The notes beneath the pieces were generated by a model. That model saw only the letters and a list, made by a program, of their open reading frames with translations. It did no database searches and was not told the DNA's origin. A DNA stretch of 64,000 nt from Streptomyces sp. NBC_00461 (GTDB lineage: Bacteria; Actinomycetota; Actinomycetes; Streptomycetales; Streptomycetaceae): assembly GCF_036013935.1 (NCBI RefSeq), contig NZ_CP107902.1, forward strand, positions 8,279,001 through 8,343,000. The letters are read 5' to 3'. This document shows positions 40,219-52,041 of the stretch, one piece after another. The first letter of the stretch is position 1, and each line of letters opens with the position of its first letter. Made by a program: the position numbers and the translations under genes.

Positions 40219-41154
40219 ATGCTGGCGCCCGTCATCGCCGGAGTCGACGGTTCAACCGAGAGCCTGGCCGCCGCGGTGGGGGTACCTCCCACGCCCTTAA
40301 GGCAGTGGGGGAGGGCCGCCCGCGAGGCGGTACGCCGTGACCGGCCACAGCGGCTCCTGCACGCCTGGAACTGGCACCCGCGCCAGGAGGACGGCGAGAT
40401 CGCTACGGCCGCCCAGCGGCACCTCGCCCGGCGCGCCCTGCGCCAGCCGGAGGACCGCATTCGCCGCAGCTGCCCCGACACCCGCGTCGAGGACGAACAG
40501 GTCGAAGGCCCCGCGACGGCTGCCCTGCTGAAGGCATCCGAGCAGGCCGACCTGCTCGTGCCGGGCTCGCGCGGTCTCAGCAGTTTCACCGGTTTCCTGG
40601 TCGGCTCGGTCGCGCTGGGCGTGGTGGCGCGGGCGCCCCGGCCCGTCGTCCTCGTCCGGGCCGGCGAGGAGGCCGCCGACGAGCGCCTTCCGGACGGCCA
40701 AGGCAACGCCTCGATCCGCACCGGATACCGGGACGTGGTCTTCGGCATCGACCTGGCCGACCCTTGCGACGAGGTGATCCGGTTCGCCTTCGAGGAGGCC
40801 CGGCTGCGGGGGGCGCGCCTGAAGGCCGTGCACGCCTGGCAGCAGCCCTCCTTGATCGGACTCGGCCCCGGCGACCTCGGCCTCGTGGGCGGCCCGGAGC
40901 GGGCCGAGGAGCGGCTCGGCTTCCTGACCGCCGTCCTGGAGGTCTGGCGCGAGAAGTACCCCGGCATCGAGGTCGCCGAGACCGTCACCGAGGGCCGCCC
41001 CCAGTCCGCGCTGCTCCGAGCCGCCTCCGGCGCGAGCCTGCTCGTCGTCGGCCGCCGCACCACCGACCGGCCCACCGGCCCGCGCACTGGCCCCGTCGCC
41101 CACGCCGCCATCCACCACGTCGGCTGCCGTGTGGCCGTCGTACCCCACGACTGA
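40219..41154 (+). CDS. universal stress protein with a palindromic insertion
   Basis: The 311-residue two-domain USP starts LAPVIAGVDGSTESLAAA. Where relatives read DWAAREA it has VGVPPTPLRQWGRAAREA, because a palindromic element (40277-40313) sits in frame in the first helix. The remainder is normal: GSRGLSSFTGFLVGSVALGV, then RDVVFGIDLADPCDEVIRFA and VVGRRTTDRPTGPRTGPVAH. GGAGG precedes ATG 40219. The PPDK gene follows after 6 bp. The insert adds about 11 residues near the ATP-binding face, so function may be altered. Confidence 0.92.
   Translation: MLAPVIAGVDGSTESLAAAVGVPPTPLRQWGRAAREAVRRDRPQRLLHAWNWHPRQEDGEIATAAQRHLARRALRQPEDRIRRSCPDTRVEDEQVEGPATAALLKASEQADLLVPGSRGLSSFTGFLVGSVALGVVARAPRPVVLVRAGEEAADERLPDGQGNASIRTGYRDVVFGIDLADPCDEVIRFAFEEARLRGARLKAVHAWQQPSLIGLGPGDLGLVGGPERAEERLGFLTAVLEVWREKYPGIEVAETVTEGRPQSALLRAASGASLLVVGRRTTDRPTGPRTGPVAHAAIHHVGCRVAVVPHD
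40277..40313 (+). repeat. short palindromic (REP/MITE-like) element inside the USP gene
   Basis: The stretch from TGGGGGTACCTCCC to GGCAGTGGGGGAG has imperfect inverted CCTCCCACGCCCTTAA / TTAAGGCAGTGGGGGAGG arms. It resembles the GGTACCTCCC...GGGGGAG palindromes common between Streptomyces genes. Here it is inside a coding sequence and keeps the frame. Confidence 0.6.
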
Positions 41155-41160
41155 GAGGCC

Positions 41161-43866
<2,706 letters not shown>

Positions 43867-44094
43867 CGGTCCTGCGCAGGCCCAAGGACGGCATGGCCTG
43901 ACTCCCTCATGGGATGGAGACCGTGCTGGCCCGGACGCGCGTAGGAGCGCCACGGCGCAGGCCTCTCGTGTGGCCGGCCGCCTGTCGGCCACGGCCCATA
44001 CGCCGGCCACTGGTGACGAGGCGTGTGTCAGCGCGCTGCACACCGAGGGGGGCGATCCTGCTGGGACGCAGCAGCGCGCGCGTTCTCGCTGCGC
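43867..44094. other. non-coding stretch after ppdK
   Basis: No gene or remnant is recognised here. It separates ppdK from the transposase scrap and marks the right edge of the dormancy island. Confidence 0.5.
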
Positions 44095-44260
44095 TGAGTC
44101 GCCGGAGTTGGTGCGGGCGGTGATGGACAGTTCCTCGCCGACCACCCGGCACCACACCCTCACGCCGGTGTAGCCGGGCGGGGTCGAACAGCGCACCGAG
44201 TTGAGGCTGATGGTGCGGTCGGAGCCGACCAGTCTCGCCTCGCCCAGCGCGAGCGCGAGC
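44095..44260 (-). mobile_element. IS21-type (IstA/Mu-like) transposase C-terminal fragment
   Basis: The minus strand encodes ALGEARLVGSDRTISLNSVR followed by STPPGYTGVRVWCRVVGEEL and SITARTNSG. This matches the C-terminal beta-barrel of IstA-like DDE transposases (pattern ALGE-RLV---TI-F-S-RYSTPP). The catalytic core and IstB are absent and no inverted repeats were found. It sits exactly between the decayed island and the intact phenylacetate region. Confidence 0.65.
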
Positions 44261-44273
44261 GGCTCGCCACCGT

Positions 44274-44492
44274 GTTGCGGAAGGCCGCGGCGTCAGCCCG
44301 CAGCAGATCGCCCTGGCCTGGCTGCTCGCCCACGCCCCGGCCGTGATCCCGGTACCGGGAGCCAGCCGCCCAGTCTCCATCACCGACTCGGCCCAGGCCG
44401 CCTACCTCACACTGAGCACAGAGGAACTGACACAGCTTGAGGACGCTCTGCCGGGCGGCGACGGGTCACGCGTCGCCGCATGCCGACCTTGA
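44274..44492 (+). pseudogene. aldo/keto reductase, C-terminal fragment
   Basis: The frame ending at 44492 reads RGVSPQQIALAWLLAHAPAV, IPVPGASRPVSITDSAQAAY and LTLSTEELTQLEDALPGG, the C-terminal third of NADPH-dependent aldo/keto reductases including the nucleotide-binding IPGAS segment. The catalytic Tyr/Lys/His part is missing. It starts directly after the transposase fragment. Confidence 0.8.
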
Positions 44493-44532
44493 TCCGTGTC
44501 CGGGCGGGAACGGGGCCGGCGCCGACCACATC

Positions 44533-45651
44533 TCAGCTGTCGAAGTCGACGGTGAGCCTGTCGGAGACCGCGAAGGTCTGGCAGGTGAGGACGTAGCCGG
44601 CGGACACCTCGCCGGGTTCCAGTGCGTAGTTGCGGCGCATGTCGGCGTCACCGTGGGTGACGAGGGCGCGGCAGGTGCCACAGACACCGCCCTTGCACGC
44701 GAACGGCAGGTCGGGGCGTGCCTGCTGGGCACTGTCGAGGACGCTGCGGTCGCGCCGGGCGGAGAATGAGGTGGCCCGGCCGTCGAGGACCACGGTGATC
44801 TCGCTCTTCGGGTCGCCGCCTTCCGCGCTGTCACGGTCGGTCGCCGACGATGGGGCGGGCGGTTCGTCCTCCGCGTGGAACAGTTCCCTGTGGACACGGT
44901 CGGCCGGGACGCCGAGGCCGGAGAGGGCCTCGCAGGCATCGCGAACCATGCCGTGCGGGCCGCACAGCCACCAGTGGTCGACGTCACGGATGTCGACGAG
45001 GACGTCGAGCAGTGCGGTGAGCCGGACGGTGTCGAGGCGACCGGAGAGCAGTTCGGCTTCGCGCGGCTCGCGGGACAGGACGTGGGCGAGCTGGAAGCGG
45101 GCCGGATACTGGTCCTTGAGGTCGGCCAGTTCGTCCGCGAACATCACGGTGCCGGTGCGCCGGTTGCCGTAGATCAGTGTGATGCGTGAGGCCTCGTCCG
45201 CGCCCAGGACGGACGCGGCTATGGAGAGCATGGGTGTGACGCCGGATCCGGCGGCGATGAGCACATGGTGGCCGAGGGGACCGGCATCGCTGAGATCGGG
45301 AGTGAAGGCGCCGGCCGGGCCCATGACGTGAAGGGTGTCGCCGGGACGCACGTCGTGGACGAGCCAGGAGGAGAAGAGCCCCTCCGGTACGACGCGCACG
45401 CCGATGCGGGGCGGTGTTCCGGCCGGTGAGCAGATGGAGTAGGAACGGCGCTCGTCGCGTCCGTCGATCTCCCGGCGAAGGGTGAGGCATTGGCCCGGGA
45501 GGAAGGCGAACTCGTCGGCCAGATGGTCGGGAATGTCGAGGGTGAGGGCGGCGGCGTCGGAGCACAGCGGCTCCACGGAAGCCACGCGCAGAGCGTGAAA
45601 GGCCGGACGGCGGCGGGCCCGAACGGCAGCGGGGGGTGCGGGGTTGGTCAT
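44533..45651 (-). CDS. paaE: phenylacetyl-CoA 1,2-epoxidase, reductase subunit PaaE
   Basis: The 372-residue reductase has an FAD domain (RRSYSICSPAG), an NAD domain (HHVLIAAGSGVTPMLSIAAS; WWLCGPHGMVRDACEAL) and a C-terminal plant-type [2Fe-2S] domain (LPFACKGGVCGTCRALVTHG with a final Cys in GYVLTCQTF). It passes electrons from NAD(P)H to the PaaA di-iron centre. It is the last gene of the long minus-strand operon, overlapping the paaD stop by one base. A 65-residue linker before the ferredoxin domain is longer than usual. Confidence 0.95.
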   Translation of the reverse strand: MTNPAPPAAVRARRRPAFHALRVASVEPLCSDAAALTLDIPDHLADEFAFLPGQCLTLRREIDGRDERRSYSICSPAGTPPRIGVRVVPEGLFSSWLVHDVRPGDTLHVMGPAGAFTPDLSDAGPLGHHVLIAAGSGVTPMLSIAASVLGADEASRITLIYGNRRTGTVMFADELADLKDQYPARFQLAHVLSREPREAELLSGRLDTVRLTALLDVLVDIRDVDHWWLCGPHGMVRDACEALSGLGVPADRVHRELFHAEDEPPAPSSATDRDSAEGGDPKSEITVVLDGRATSFSARRDRSVLDSAQQARPDLPFACKGGVCGTCRALVTHGDADMRRNYALEPGEVSAGYVLTCQTFAVSDRLTVDFDS

Positions 45652-46193
45652 CAGAGGTCCTTGACGTGCGGGAAAGGCTCCAGGCAGGCGCGGCAGCGCC
45701 GAAGAGCGGTGCAGGCGGTGGCGGCGAAGCGCGAGAGCTCCTCGGTGTCGATGGAGGCGCAGCGGGGGCAGGGCACGGCTGCCGGGTCGGGGGTCAGGGA
45801 CAGCCAGATCCGGGTCGGCGCGGAGTCCGCAGGCCGCCGCGCACCGGGCGGCGCGATGCCGTGTTCCACCAGCTTGCGGCGGCCCTCGGCGGTGATCCAG
45901 TCGGTGGTCCAGGGCGGGTCGAGCACCGTGACCACCCGCACGTCGGGAAAGCCGGCGGTGCGCAGCCTGGTGGCGACCTCGGCGCGCATCTCCGCCATGG
46001 CGGGGCAGCCCGAGTACGTCGGGGTGAGTCGCACGACGACGGTTCCGTCCTGTTCCACCTCGATGCCGCGGAGCACCCCGAGGTCGGAGAGCGTCAGCAT
46101 CGGCAGTTCGGGATCCGGGACCTCTGCGGCGATGTCCCGGGCGTGTTCCGCCCGTTCCCCGCGCTGCTCCGCTCGCTCCGATGCCGTCACCAT
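45651..46193 (-). CDS. paaD: PaaD, Fe-S assembly-type protein for the epoxidase
   Basis: The 180-residue protein has an N-terminal DUF59/MIP18 domain (VPDPELPMLTLSDLGVLRGI; LTPTYSGCPAMAEMRAEVAT; VVTVLDPPWTTDWITAEGRR) and a C-terminal four-cysteine site (PCPRCASIDTEEL and RRCRACLEPF). PaaD is needed for epoxidase activity in vivo, probably for maturation of the PaaE iron-sulfur cluster. It overlaps paaC by 7 bp. Confidence 0.94.
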   Translation of the reverse strand: MVTASERAEQRGERAEHARDIAAEVPDPELPMLTLSDLGVLRGIEVEQDGTVVVRLTPTYSGCPAMAEMRAEVATRLRTAGFPDVRVVTVLDPPWTTDWITAEGRRKLVEHGIAPPGARRPADSAPTRIWLSLTPDPAAVPCPRCASIDTEELSRFAATACTALRRCRACLEPFPHVKDL

Positions 46194-47053
46194 GTGGCGT
46201 CCGGGTGGGCGCGGGCGACGCTCTGCAGTTCGGTGAGCAGGGGCGCCAGATGCTCGGTGTGGTCTCCGTTTCGGCCGGAGCCCGGGACGCAGGACGCGAA
46301 CATGTCGTCGCGCGGCATCGCCCCGGACCGGTGCAGTCCGGCCCGGGCGAGCGCGTCGGACAGTTCGAGTCGGGTCCGGTCGGCGACGGTGGCCGGGTCT
46401 GCGCCGAGGCGCTCCGCGGTGCGGTCGGTCATCAGTTCGTCCAACCAGGGGGCGATGTCGCCCAGGGCGGCTTCGAGGCGGGCCCGCGACTCGCTGGTGC
46501 CGTCACCGAGACGCACGGTCCACCCGGCGGCGTAATGGGCGTGGTAGGCCAGCTCCTTGACGCTCTTCGCGGCGATGGCGGCCAGCACCGGGTCGGGCGC
46601 GGCGGTCAGTGCCTCGCACAGGGCCAGCCTCCAGGCGGACATCACCAGCAGGCGGGTGACGGTGAACGCGAAGTCACCGCACGGCAGTTCGGCAAGCCGT
46701 ACATTGCGGAAGTCGTCCGGGTCGCGGAAGTAGGCGTATGCGTCCTCGCCTCGGCCGGTGCCGTCGGCCTGCCCGGCTCTGGCGTACAGAAGACGGGCCT
46801 GGCCGAGCATGTCCAGGCCGATGTTGGCCAGGGCCAGTTCCTCCTCCAGCTCCGGGGCGCGGGTACACCACTCGGCGAGCCGCTGCGCGGACACCAGGGC
46901 GTCGTCGCCCAGCGCCAGACAACAGGCGACCAGGTCCGCGGCGTCGACACCGTCGGGTACCGCCTGGTCGACGCCGTGCAGCGGGTCGGTGAAGCCCGTA
47001 CCGAACGCCCATCGAGCGTTGTCGGCGTCGACGTACAGGTCCTCGTCGCTCAT
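46187..47053 (-). CDS. paaC: PaaC, structural subunit of phenylacetyl-CoA epoxidase
   Basis: The 288-residue helical ferritin-like protein reads ALGDDALVSAQRLAEWCTRA, LANIGLDMLGQARLLYARAG, then AIAAKSVKELAYHAHYAAGW and LDELMTDRTAERLG. PaaC forms the heterodimer scaffold with PaaA but has lost most di-iron ligands. ATG 47053 with AGGAG 8 nt upstream is used, 10 bp after the paaB stop. Confidence 0.94.
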   Translation of the reverse strand: MSDEDLYVDADNARWAFGTGFTDPLHGVDQAVPDGVDAADLVACCLALGDDALVSAQRLAEWCTRAPELEEELALANIGLDMLGQARLLYARAGQADGTGRGEDAYAYFRDPDDFRNVRLAELPCGDFAFTVTRLLVMSAWRLALCEALTAAPDPVLAAIAAKSVKELAYHAHYAAGWTVRLGDGTSESRARLEAALGDIAPWLDELMTDRTAERLGADPATVADRTRLELSDALARAGLHRSGAMPRDDMFASCVPGSGRNGDHTEHLAPLLTELQSVARAHPDATW

Positions 47054-47063
47054 GTGCTCGCTC

Positions 47064-47390
47064 CTAGATGTGGGGGACATCGTCGGGAATGGTGTAAAAG
47101 GTCGGATGCCGGTAGACCTTGTCGCCGCTCGGCGCGAAGAAGGGGTCCTTCTCGCCGGGGGTGGACGCGGCGATGGTGTCCGAGCGCACGGCCCAGATGC
47201 TGACGCCCTCGTTGCGCCGGGTGTACAGGTCCCGGGCATGGGTGAGGGCCATGTGGTCGTCGGCCGCGCGAAGGGAGCCGACGTGGACGTGGTTGAGGCC
47301 GCGCTTGCCCCGGACGAACACCTCGTACAACGGCCATTGCGCCTGGGTACGAACAGCGGCTTGCGCCGGGACTCCGTCGGTGCCGCTCAT
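47064..47390 (-). CDS. paaB: PaaB, bridging subunit of phenylacetyl-CoA epoxidase
   Basis: The 108-residue protein is typical Paa[41 protein letters not shown] and [15 protein letters not shown]. It bridges PaaAC heterodimers. ATG 47390 overlaps the paaA stop as ATGA. The first 17 residues are poorly conserved. Confidence 0.95.
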   Translation of the reverse strand: MSGTDGVPAQAAVRTQAQWPLYEVFVRGKRGLNHVHVGSLRAADDHMALTHARDLYTRRNEGVSIWAVRSDTIAASTPGEKDPFFAPSGDKVYRHPTFYTIPDDVPHI

Positions 47391-48361
47391 GCCGCCGCTC
47401 CTTCCCGCACCGGGGCGGCCTGCTTGCGGGCGTGCGCGGCCGCGGCTTCCCGCACCCAGGCGCCTTCCTCGTGCGCGGCACGGCGCCGGGCGATGCGTTC
47501 GGCGTTGCACGGTCCGTCGCCGGAGATCACCTGCTTCAGCTCCTCCCAGTCGGGGGTGCCGAAGTCGTGGTGTCCGCGCTCCTCGTTCCACCGCAGTTCC
47601 GGGTCGGGCAGGGTGACGCCGAGCTTCTCGGCCTGCGGGACGGTCATGTCGACGAAGCGCCGGCGCAGTTCGTCGTTGGAGTGCCGCTTGATCTTCCAGG
47701 CCATGGAACGGACGGAATTCGGAGAGTCGTCGTCGGGTGGGCCGAACATCATCAGCGAGGGCCACCACCAGCGGTTGACGGCGTCCTGCACCATGTCCCG
47801 CTGTTCGTCGGTGCCGCGCATCATGGTGAGCAGCAACTCGTAGCCCTGGCGCTGGTGGAAGGACTCCTCCTTGCAGACGCGGACCATGGCGCGTCCGTAC
47901 GGGCCGTACGACGTGCGGCACAGGGGCACCTGGTTGCAGATGGCCGCACCGTCCACGAACCAGCCGATCACGCCGACGTCGGCGAAGGTCGGCGTCGGGT
48001 AGTTGAAGATGGAGGAGTACTTCTGGCGGCCGTCGATCAGGCGCTCGGTCAGTTCCGTACGGTCCGCGCCGAGGGTCTCGGCCGCCGAGTAGAGGTAGAG
48101 CCCGTGACCGGCCTCGTCCTGCACCTTCGCGAAGAGGATGGCCTTGCGGCGCAGCGAGGGCGCTCTGGTGATCCAGTCGCCTTCCGGCTGCATGCCGATG
48201 ATCTCCGAGTGGGCGTGCTGGGCGATCTGCCGGATCAGCGTGGCTCGGTAGCCGTCGGGCATCCAGTCCCGGGGTTCGATGCGCTGGTCGCGGGCGATGG
48301 TGTTCTCGAAGGCGGACTCCGGGCTCTGGGGCCCGGGTGACGTGCCGGTCGGGGTGTTCAT
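47387..48361 (-). CDS. paaA: PaaA, catalytic di-iron subunit of phenylacetyl-CoA epoxidase
   Basis: The 324-residue subunit has di-iron ligands in [19 protein letters not shown] (E-x2-H) and [20 protein letters not shown] (E-x2-H), plus the CoA-site region [20 protein letters not shown]. It epoxidises the aromatic ring of phenylacetyl-CoA with O2. The 35-bp gap to the upstream isomerase gene is the second largest in the operon. Confidence 0.96.
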   Translation of the reverse strand: MNTPTGTSPGPQSPESAFENTIARDQRIEPRDWMPDGYRATLIRQIAQHAHSEIIGMQPEGDWITRAPSLRRKAILFAKVQDEAGHGLYLYSAAETLGADRTELTERLIDGRQKYSSIFNYPTPTFADVGVIGWFVDGAAICNQVPLCRTSYGPYGRAMVRVCKEESFHQRQGYELLLTMMRGTDEQRDMVQDAVNRWWWPSLMMFGPPDDDSPNSVRSMAWKIKRHSNDELRRRFVDMTVPQAEKLGVTLPDPELRWNEERGHHDFGTPDWEELKQVISGDGPCNAERIARRRAAHEEGAWVREAAAAHARKQAAPVREGAAA

Positions 48362-48396
48362 GGTGTGTGTCCCGGTGTACTCGGTGGGTGGGTGGA

Positions 48397-49248
48397 TCAG
48401 CGGCCGTGGAAGGCCGGATCGCGGCGTTCGAGGAAGGCCGTGACTGCCTCCTGGTGGTCATCGGTGGCGCCGAGTCGGCGCTGGACGACGGCCTCGCGCT
48501 CAAGGGCCGCGGGCAGGGGAATGGAGGCCGCCGACCGGAGCAGCGCCTTGATCTCCCGGTAGGCGGCGGTGGGTCCCCCGGCCAGGGAGTGGGCCAGAGC
48601 CAGCCCTTCGGCGGCGGCGGAGCCATCCGGTACGACGCGGTGGACCAGGCCCCAGCGTTCGGCGTCCGGCCCGGAGAAGTGTTCTCCCAGGAGCATGATT
48701 CCGGCGGTCCGCGAGGGCCCGAGCTGGCGGGCGAGGGCGCGGACGACCCCGGAATCGGAGGCCAGGCCGATGCCGGTGAACGCGGTCGCGAAGCGGGCGC
48801 CCTCGGCGGCGACCCGCACGTCGGCGCAGAGCGCGATGCCGAGCCCGGCCCCGACGCAGGCGCCCTCGACGGCCACGACCAGCGGGATCTGCAGTGCGTG
48901 CAGCTCTTTGACCAGCGGGTTGTAGTCGTTGGGAAGGTTCGCGAAAGCCGTGGCCGGTGCTGTCTTCAGCAACCGGGCGTGTTCCTTGAGGTCCTGGCCG
49001 ACACAGAAGTGTTTGCCACGCCCCGTGATCAGGGCCGCGCGTACGCCGCGTGCGGTGTCCGTCGTGAGGCGCCGTGCCGCCATGAGGAGCGCGCTGCGCA
49101 TGTGCGCGTCGAGCGCGTTGCCGCCGGCGGGTCCGCGCAGCTCGATGACGGCTACGGCGTCGGTGATGTCGTAGGACACCCCATAGGGAGCAGGGTGTCC
49201 CGGACTGCTCTCCTGAGCCGGAAGGGCCGGGTGGTCGTTCACTGCCAT
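48397..49248 (-). CDS. paaG: enoyl-CoA hydratase/isomerase family, PaaG-like
   Basis: The 283-residue crotonase-fold protein has [20 protein letters not shown], the oxyanion stretch [20 protein letters not shown] and [20 protein letters not shown]. The Asp in the last motif is the catalytic acid of PaaG-type isomerases, with Ser/Asp in place of hydratase Glu. PaaG turns the ring-1,2-epoxide into oxepin-CoA and later shifts double bonds. Assignment to PaaG rather than PaaF is from this motif and the position next to paaA. It overlaps paaH by 10 bp. Confidence 0.88.
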   Translation of the reverse strand: MAVNDHPALPAQESSPGHPAPYGVSYDITDAVAVIELRGPAGGNALDAHMRSALLMAARRLTTDTARGVRAALITGRGKHFCVGQDLKEHARLLKTAPATAFANLPNDYNPLVKELHALQIPLVVAVEGACVGAGLGIALCADVRVAAEGARFATAFTGIGLASDSGVVRALARQLGPSRTAGIMLLGEHFSGPDAERWGLVHRVVPDGSAAAEGLALAHSLAGGPTAAYREIKALLRSAASIPLPAALEREAVVQRRLGATDDHQEAVTAFLERRDPAFHGR

Positions 49249-50105
49249 CGGTGGAACCCCTGACCGGTCTTGCGGCCCAGTTCGCCGCGGGCGACCTTCT
49301 CGCGCAGCAGTCGGGGCGGCGCGAACCGCTCCCCGAGCGTGGCGTGCAGGTGTTCGGCGATGGCCAGCCGTACGTCGAGCCCTACCAGGTCGGTCAGGCG
49401 CAGCGGGCCCATCGGGTGCCGGTAGCCCAGGCGCATGGCCGTGTCGATGGCGTCCGGGTCGGCGACCCCCTCCTCCAGCATCCGGATCGCCTCCAGACCG
49501 AGGGCGAGGCCGAGGCGGCTGCTGGCGAACCCGGGCGAGTCCTGGACGACGACCTCCTGCTTCCCGAGGGCGTGCGTCCAGCCGACCGCCGCATCGAGGG
49601 TCTCACTCGTGGTCTCGGGAGCGAGGACGAGTTCGACCAGAGCGGAGACGGGCACGGGGTTGAAGAAGTGCATCCCCAGGAAGCGTCCCGGTCGGGTCAG
49701 TGCCGCCGCGAGTTCGGTGACCGGAAGGGAACTGGTGTTGGTGGCGAGCACGCACCTTTCTCCCACGGCTTGTTCGGCGGCGGCGAGCAGCCGGGCCTTG
49801 AGCGCGGCGTCCTCCGGTACGGCCTCGACGACCAGATCGGCATGGTGGGGCAGTTGTGCCGTCGAGGACACGGCGGTGACCTGGCCCGACACATCGCGGG
49901 CCGCGAGTTCGCCGAGCCCCCCGCGCTCGGCGGCCCGCTGCAGCCCGGCGGCGATCCGGTCCAGGGCCACGGCCGCGGTCGCGTCGTCGTGCTCCACGAC
50001 GACCACGGTGGACCCGGCGGCCGCGAAGGACTGGGCGATACCTGCGCCCATCCGGCCGCCGCCGATCACCCCCACGACGGCGGGTGGTGCTGATGCCGAG
50101 GTCAT
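49239..50105 (-). CDS. paaH: 3-hydroxyacyl-CoA dehydrogenase, PaaH-like
   Basis: The 288-residue enzyme has the NAD motif VIGGGRMGAGIAQSFAAAGS, the catalytic-region RFLGMHFFNPVPVSALVELV and the C-terminal ALGLEAIRMLEEGVADPDAI and MGPLRLTDLVGLDVRL. It oxidises 3-hydroxyadipyl-CoA to 3-oxoadipyl-CoA. At ~288 residues it is the short form, without PaaH's duplicated C-terminal domain. It overlaps the PaaF-like gene as ATGA. Confidence 0.93.
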   Translation of the reverse strand: MTSASAPPAVVGVIGGGRMGAGIAQSFAAAGSTVVVVEHDDATAAVALDRIAAGLQRAAERGGLGELAARDVSGQVTAVSSTAQLPHHADLVVEAVPEDAALKARLLAAAEQAVGERCVLATNTSSLPVTELAAALTRPGRFLGMHFFNPVPVSALVELVLAPETTSETLDAAVGWTHALGKQEVVVQDSPGFASSRLGLALGLEAIRMLEEGVADPDAIDTAMRLGYRHPMGPLRLTDLVGLDVRLAIAEHLHATLGERFAPPRLLREKVARGELGRKTGQGFHRWQ

Positions 50106-50863
50106 GCCCGGCCTCCGTTCTTCTCCAGGAAGTGCGTCATGCGCTCCGCCTTGTCCCGGCTTTCGAACAGCACGGCCTGGGCGAGGTCGTCGGCCACCGG
50201 ATGGGCCCCCGGAGCGTCCGTGACGAGCTTGGTGAGCCGCAGGGCGAGCGCCGAGGAAAGCGCCATCCGGTCGAGCAGGGCGTTCGCCTCGGTGATCAGC
50301 CGGTCCGCCGGTACGACGTCCATGACCAGCCCGCGGGTGAGCGCGGCAGCCGCGTCGAGGTTCCGCCCGGCGAGCAGGATCTGTTTGGCCACCGACTCAC
50401 CGACCAGTTCCTTGAGCCGCCAGCACGCACCGGCTCCGGCGAGAATGCCCAGGCCCGGTTCGGGGTTGCCGAAGACCGCGTCCGGTCCGGCGATCCGTAG
50501 GTCGCAGGCGTACGCCAGTTCGGCACCGCCACCCAGTGCCCAACCGTCCACGGCGGCCACGGTGGGCAGGGGCAGCCTGCGTATCCGCTCGAACAACCGA
50601 CTGTTGATCCCCTGCAGCGCGTCGTCCCGGCCACGCCGGCGCAGTTCGGCGATGTCGGCTCCGCCGGCGAACACGCCGCTGTACCCGGTGAGCAGCATCA
50701 GCTTCGGCTCGCGCTCCAAGTCCTCGCACACGCGGTGCAGTTCGGCGATCATGCGACCGCTGATCGCGTTGCGGGCCTCGGGCCGGTGCAGGGTGACGAC
50801 GACCCGGTCGGCGCGCTGTTCGACCAGCAGGGTCTCGTACGCCATGTCCTCCCGCGTGCTCAT
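50102..50863 (-). CDS. paaF: enoyl-CoA hydratase, PaaF-like
   Basis: The 253-residue crotonase has HRPEARNAISGRMIAELHRV, SGVFAGGADIAELRRRG, VAAVDGWALGGGAELAYACD and FGNPEPGLGILAGAGACWRL. The family's first catalytic Glu (usually GAGGELAL) aligns to the Glu of GGGAELAY; the second is replaced (ILAGAGAC against the common ILPGAGGTQRL, with the Glu of NPEPGLG kept). It should hydrate 2,3-dehydroadipyl-CoA. ATG 50863 is coupled to the thiolase stop. Confidence 0.88.
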   Translation of the reverse strand: MSTREDMAYETLLVEQRADRVVVTLHRPEARNAISGRMIAELHRVCEDLEREPKLMLLTGYSGVFAGGADIAELRRRGRDDALQGINSRLFERIRRLPLPTVAAVDGWALGGGAELAYACDLRIAGPDAVFGNPEPGLGILAGAGACWRLKELVGESVAKQILLAGRNLDAAAALTRGLVMDVVPADRLITEANALLDRMALSSALALRLTKLVTDAPGAHPVADDLAQAVLFESRDKAERMTHFLEKNGGRA

Positions 50864-52041
50864 ACGCGCTCCACGAGCATCGAGACGCCCTGCCCGACGC
50901 CCACGCACATGGTCGCCAGGCCCCGCTGGGCGTCCTCGCGTTCCATGCGGCCGAGCAGGGTGAGCACGATGCGGGCGCCGGAGCAGCCCAGCGGGTGGCC
51001 GAGGGCGATGGCGCCGCCGTCGGCGTTGACGCGGTCCTCGTCGAGCTTCAGCCGGCGGACGACCGCCAGTACCTGGGAGGCGAACGCCTCGTTCACCTCG
51101 ACCGCGTCGAGATCGTCGACCGTCCAGCCCGCCCGCTCCAGCGCCCTCGCGGTGGCCGGCACGGGCCCGAGTCCCATCAGGCGAGGGTCGACCCCGGCCG
51201 AGGCGGTGGTGACGACGCGGGCCCGGGGGGTGAGCCCGTACCGTTCGACCGCCGCCCCGCTCGCCACCACCAGGGCCGCGGCCCCGTCGGACAGGGGGGA
51301 GGAGTTGCCCGCGGTGACGATCCCGTCCCTGCGGAAGGAGGTCCGCAGCCCGCCCAGTTTCTCCAGCGAGGTGGCCGGCCGAGGTCCCTCGTCCTGGGTC
51401 ACCTCGCCCTCCTCCACCGGCACCGGGACGATCTCCTTGTCGAAGCGGCCTGCCTTCTGGGCGGCCTCCGCGCGCCGGTGGCTGCGCAGCGCGAAGGCAT
51501 CCGCTTCCAGGCGCGTGATGCCGTCCAGGGCGGCGAGTTCCTCGGCGGTCTCGCCCATCGACAGGGTGGTCGCGGCGGGGAAACGCGGGTTGGTGAACCG
51601 CCAGCCGAGCGGGGTGTCGTACGTCTCGCCGGGCGGGGCCCATGGCGTGCCGGGCTTGGCCGTCACCCAGGGGGCGCGGGTCATCGACTCCACTCCGCCC
51701 GCCACGACCAGGTCGGCCTCACCCGCCCTTATCGTCTGGGCGGCTGACGCGACGGCTGTCAGCCCGGAGGCGCACAGCCGGTTGACGGTGTATCCGGGCA
51801 CGGTGTGGGGCAGACCGGCCAGCAGCACCGCCATCCGGGCCACGTCCCGGTTGTCCTCGCCGGCCTGATTGGCGGCGCCGAGGATCACCTCGTCGACGGC
51901 GTCGGCCGGGACACCGGAGCGCCGTACCGCCTCGCCGACGACGAGAGCGGCCAGGTCGTCGGGGCGTACGGAGGCCAGGGCACCGCGGTGGCGGCCCTGC
52001 GGGGTGCGGGCCCCGTCGATCAGATAGACCTCGTCAGGCAT
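50860..52041 (-). CDS. paaJ: 3-oxoadipyl-CoA thiolase, PaaJ-like
   Basis: The 393-residue thiolase has nucleophile Cys90 in NRLCASGLTAVASA, VVAGGVESMTRAPWV, and the C-terminal NADGGAIALGHPLGCSGARI and CVGVGQGVSMLVE with the second Cys. It cleaves 3-oxoadipyl-CoA to succinyl-CoA and acetyl-CoA, and perhaps also the earlier 3-oxo-dehydrosuberyl-CoA. The start overlaps the paaN stop by 8 bp. Confidence 0.93.
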   Translation of the reverse strand: MPDEVYLIDGARTPQGRHRGALASVRPDDLAALVVGEAVRRSGVPADAVDEVILGAANQAGEDNRDVARMAVLLAGLPHTVPGYTVNRLCASGLTAVASAAQTIRAGEADLVVAGGVESMTRAPWVTAKPGTPWAPPGETYDTPLGWRFTNPRFPAATTLSMGETAEELAALDGITRLEADAFALRSHRRAEAAQKAGRFDKEIVPVPVEEGEVTQDEGPRPATSLEKLGGLRTSFRRDGIVTAGNSSPLSDGAAALVVASGAAVERYGLTPRARVVTTASAGVDPRLMGLGPVPATARALERAGWTVDDLDAVEVNEAFASQVLAVVRRLKLDEDRVNADGGAIALGHPLGCSGARIVLTLLGRMEREDAQRGLATMCVGVGQGVSMLVERV

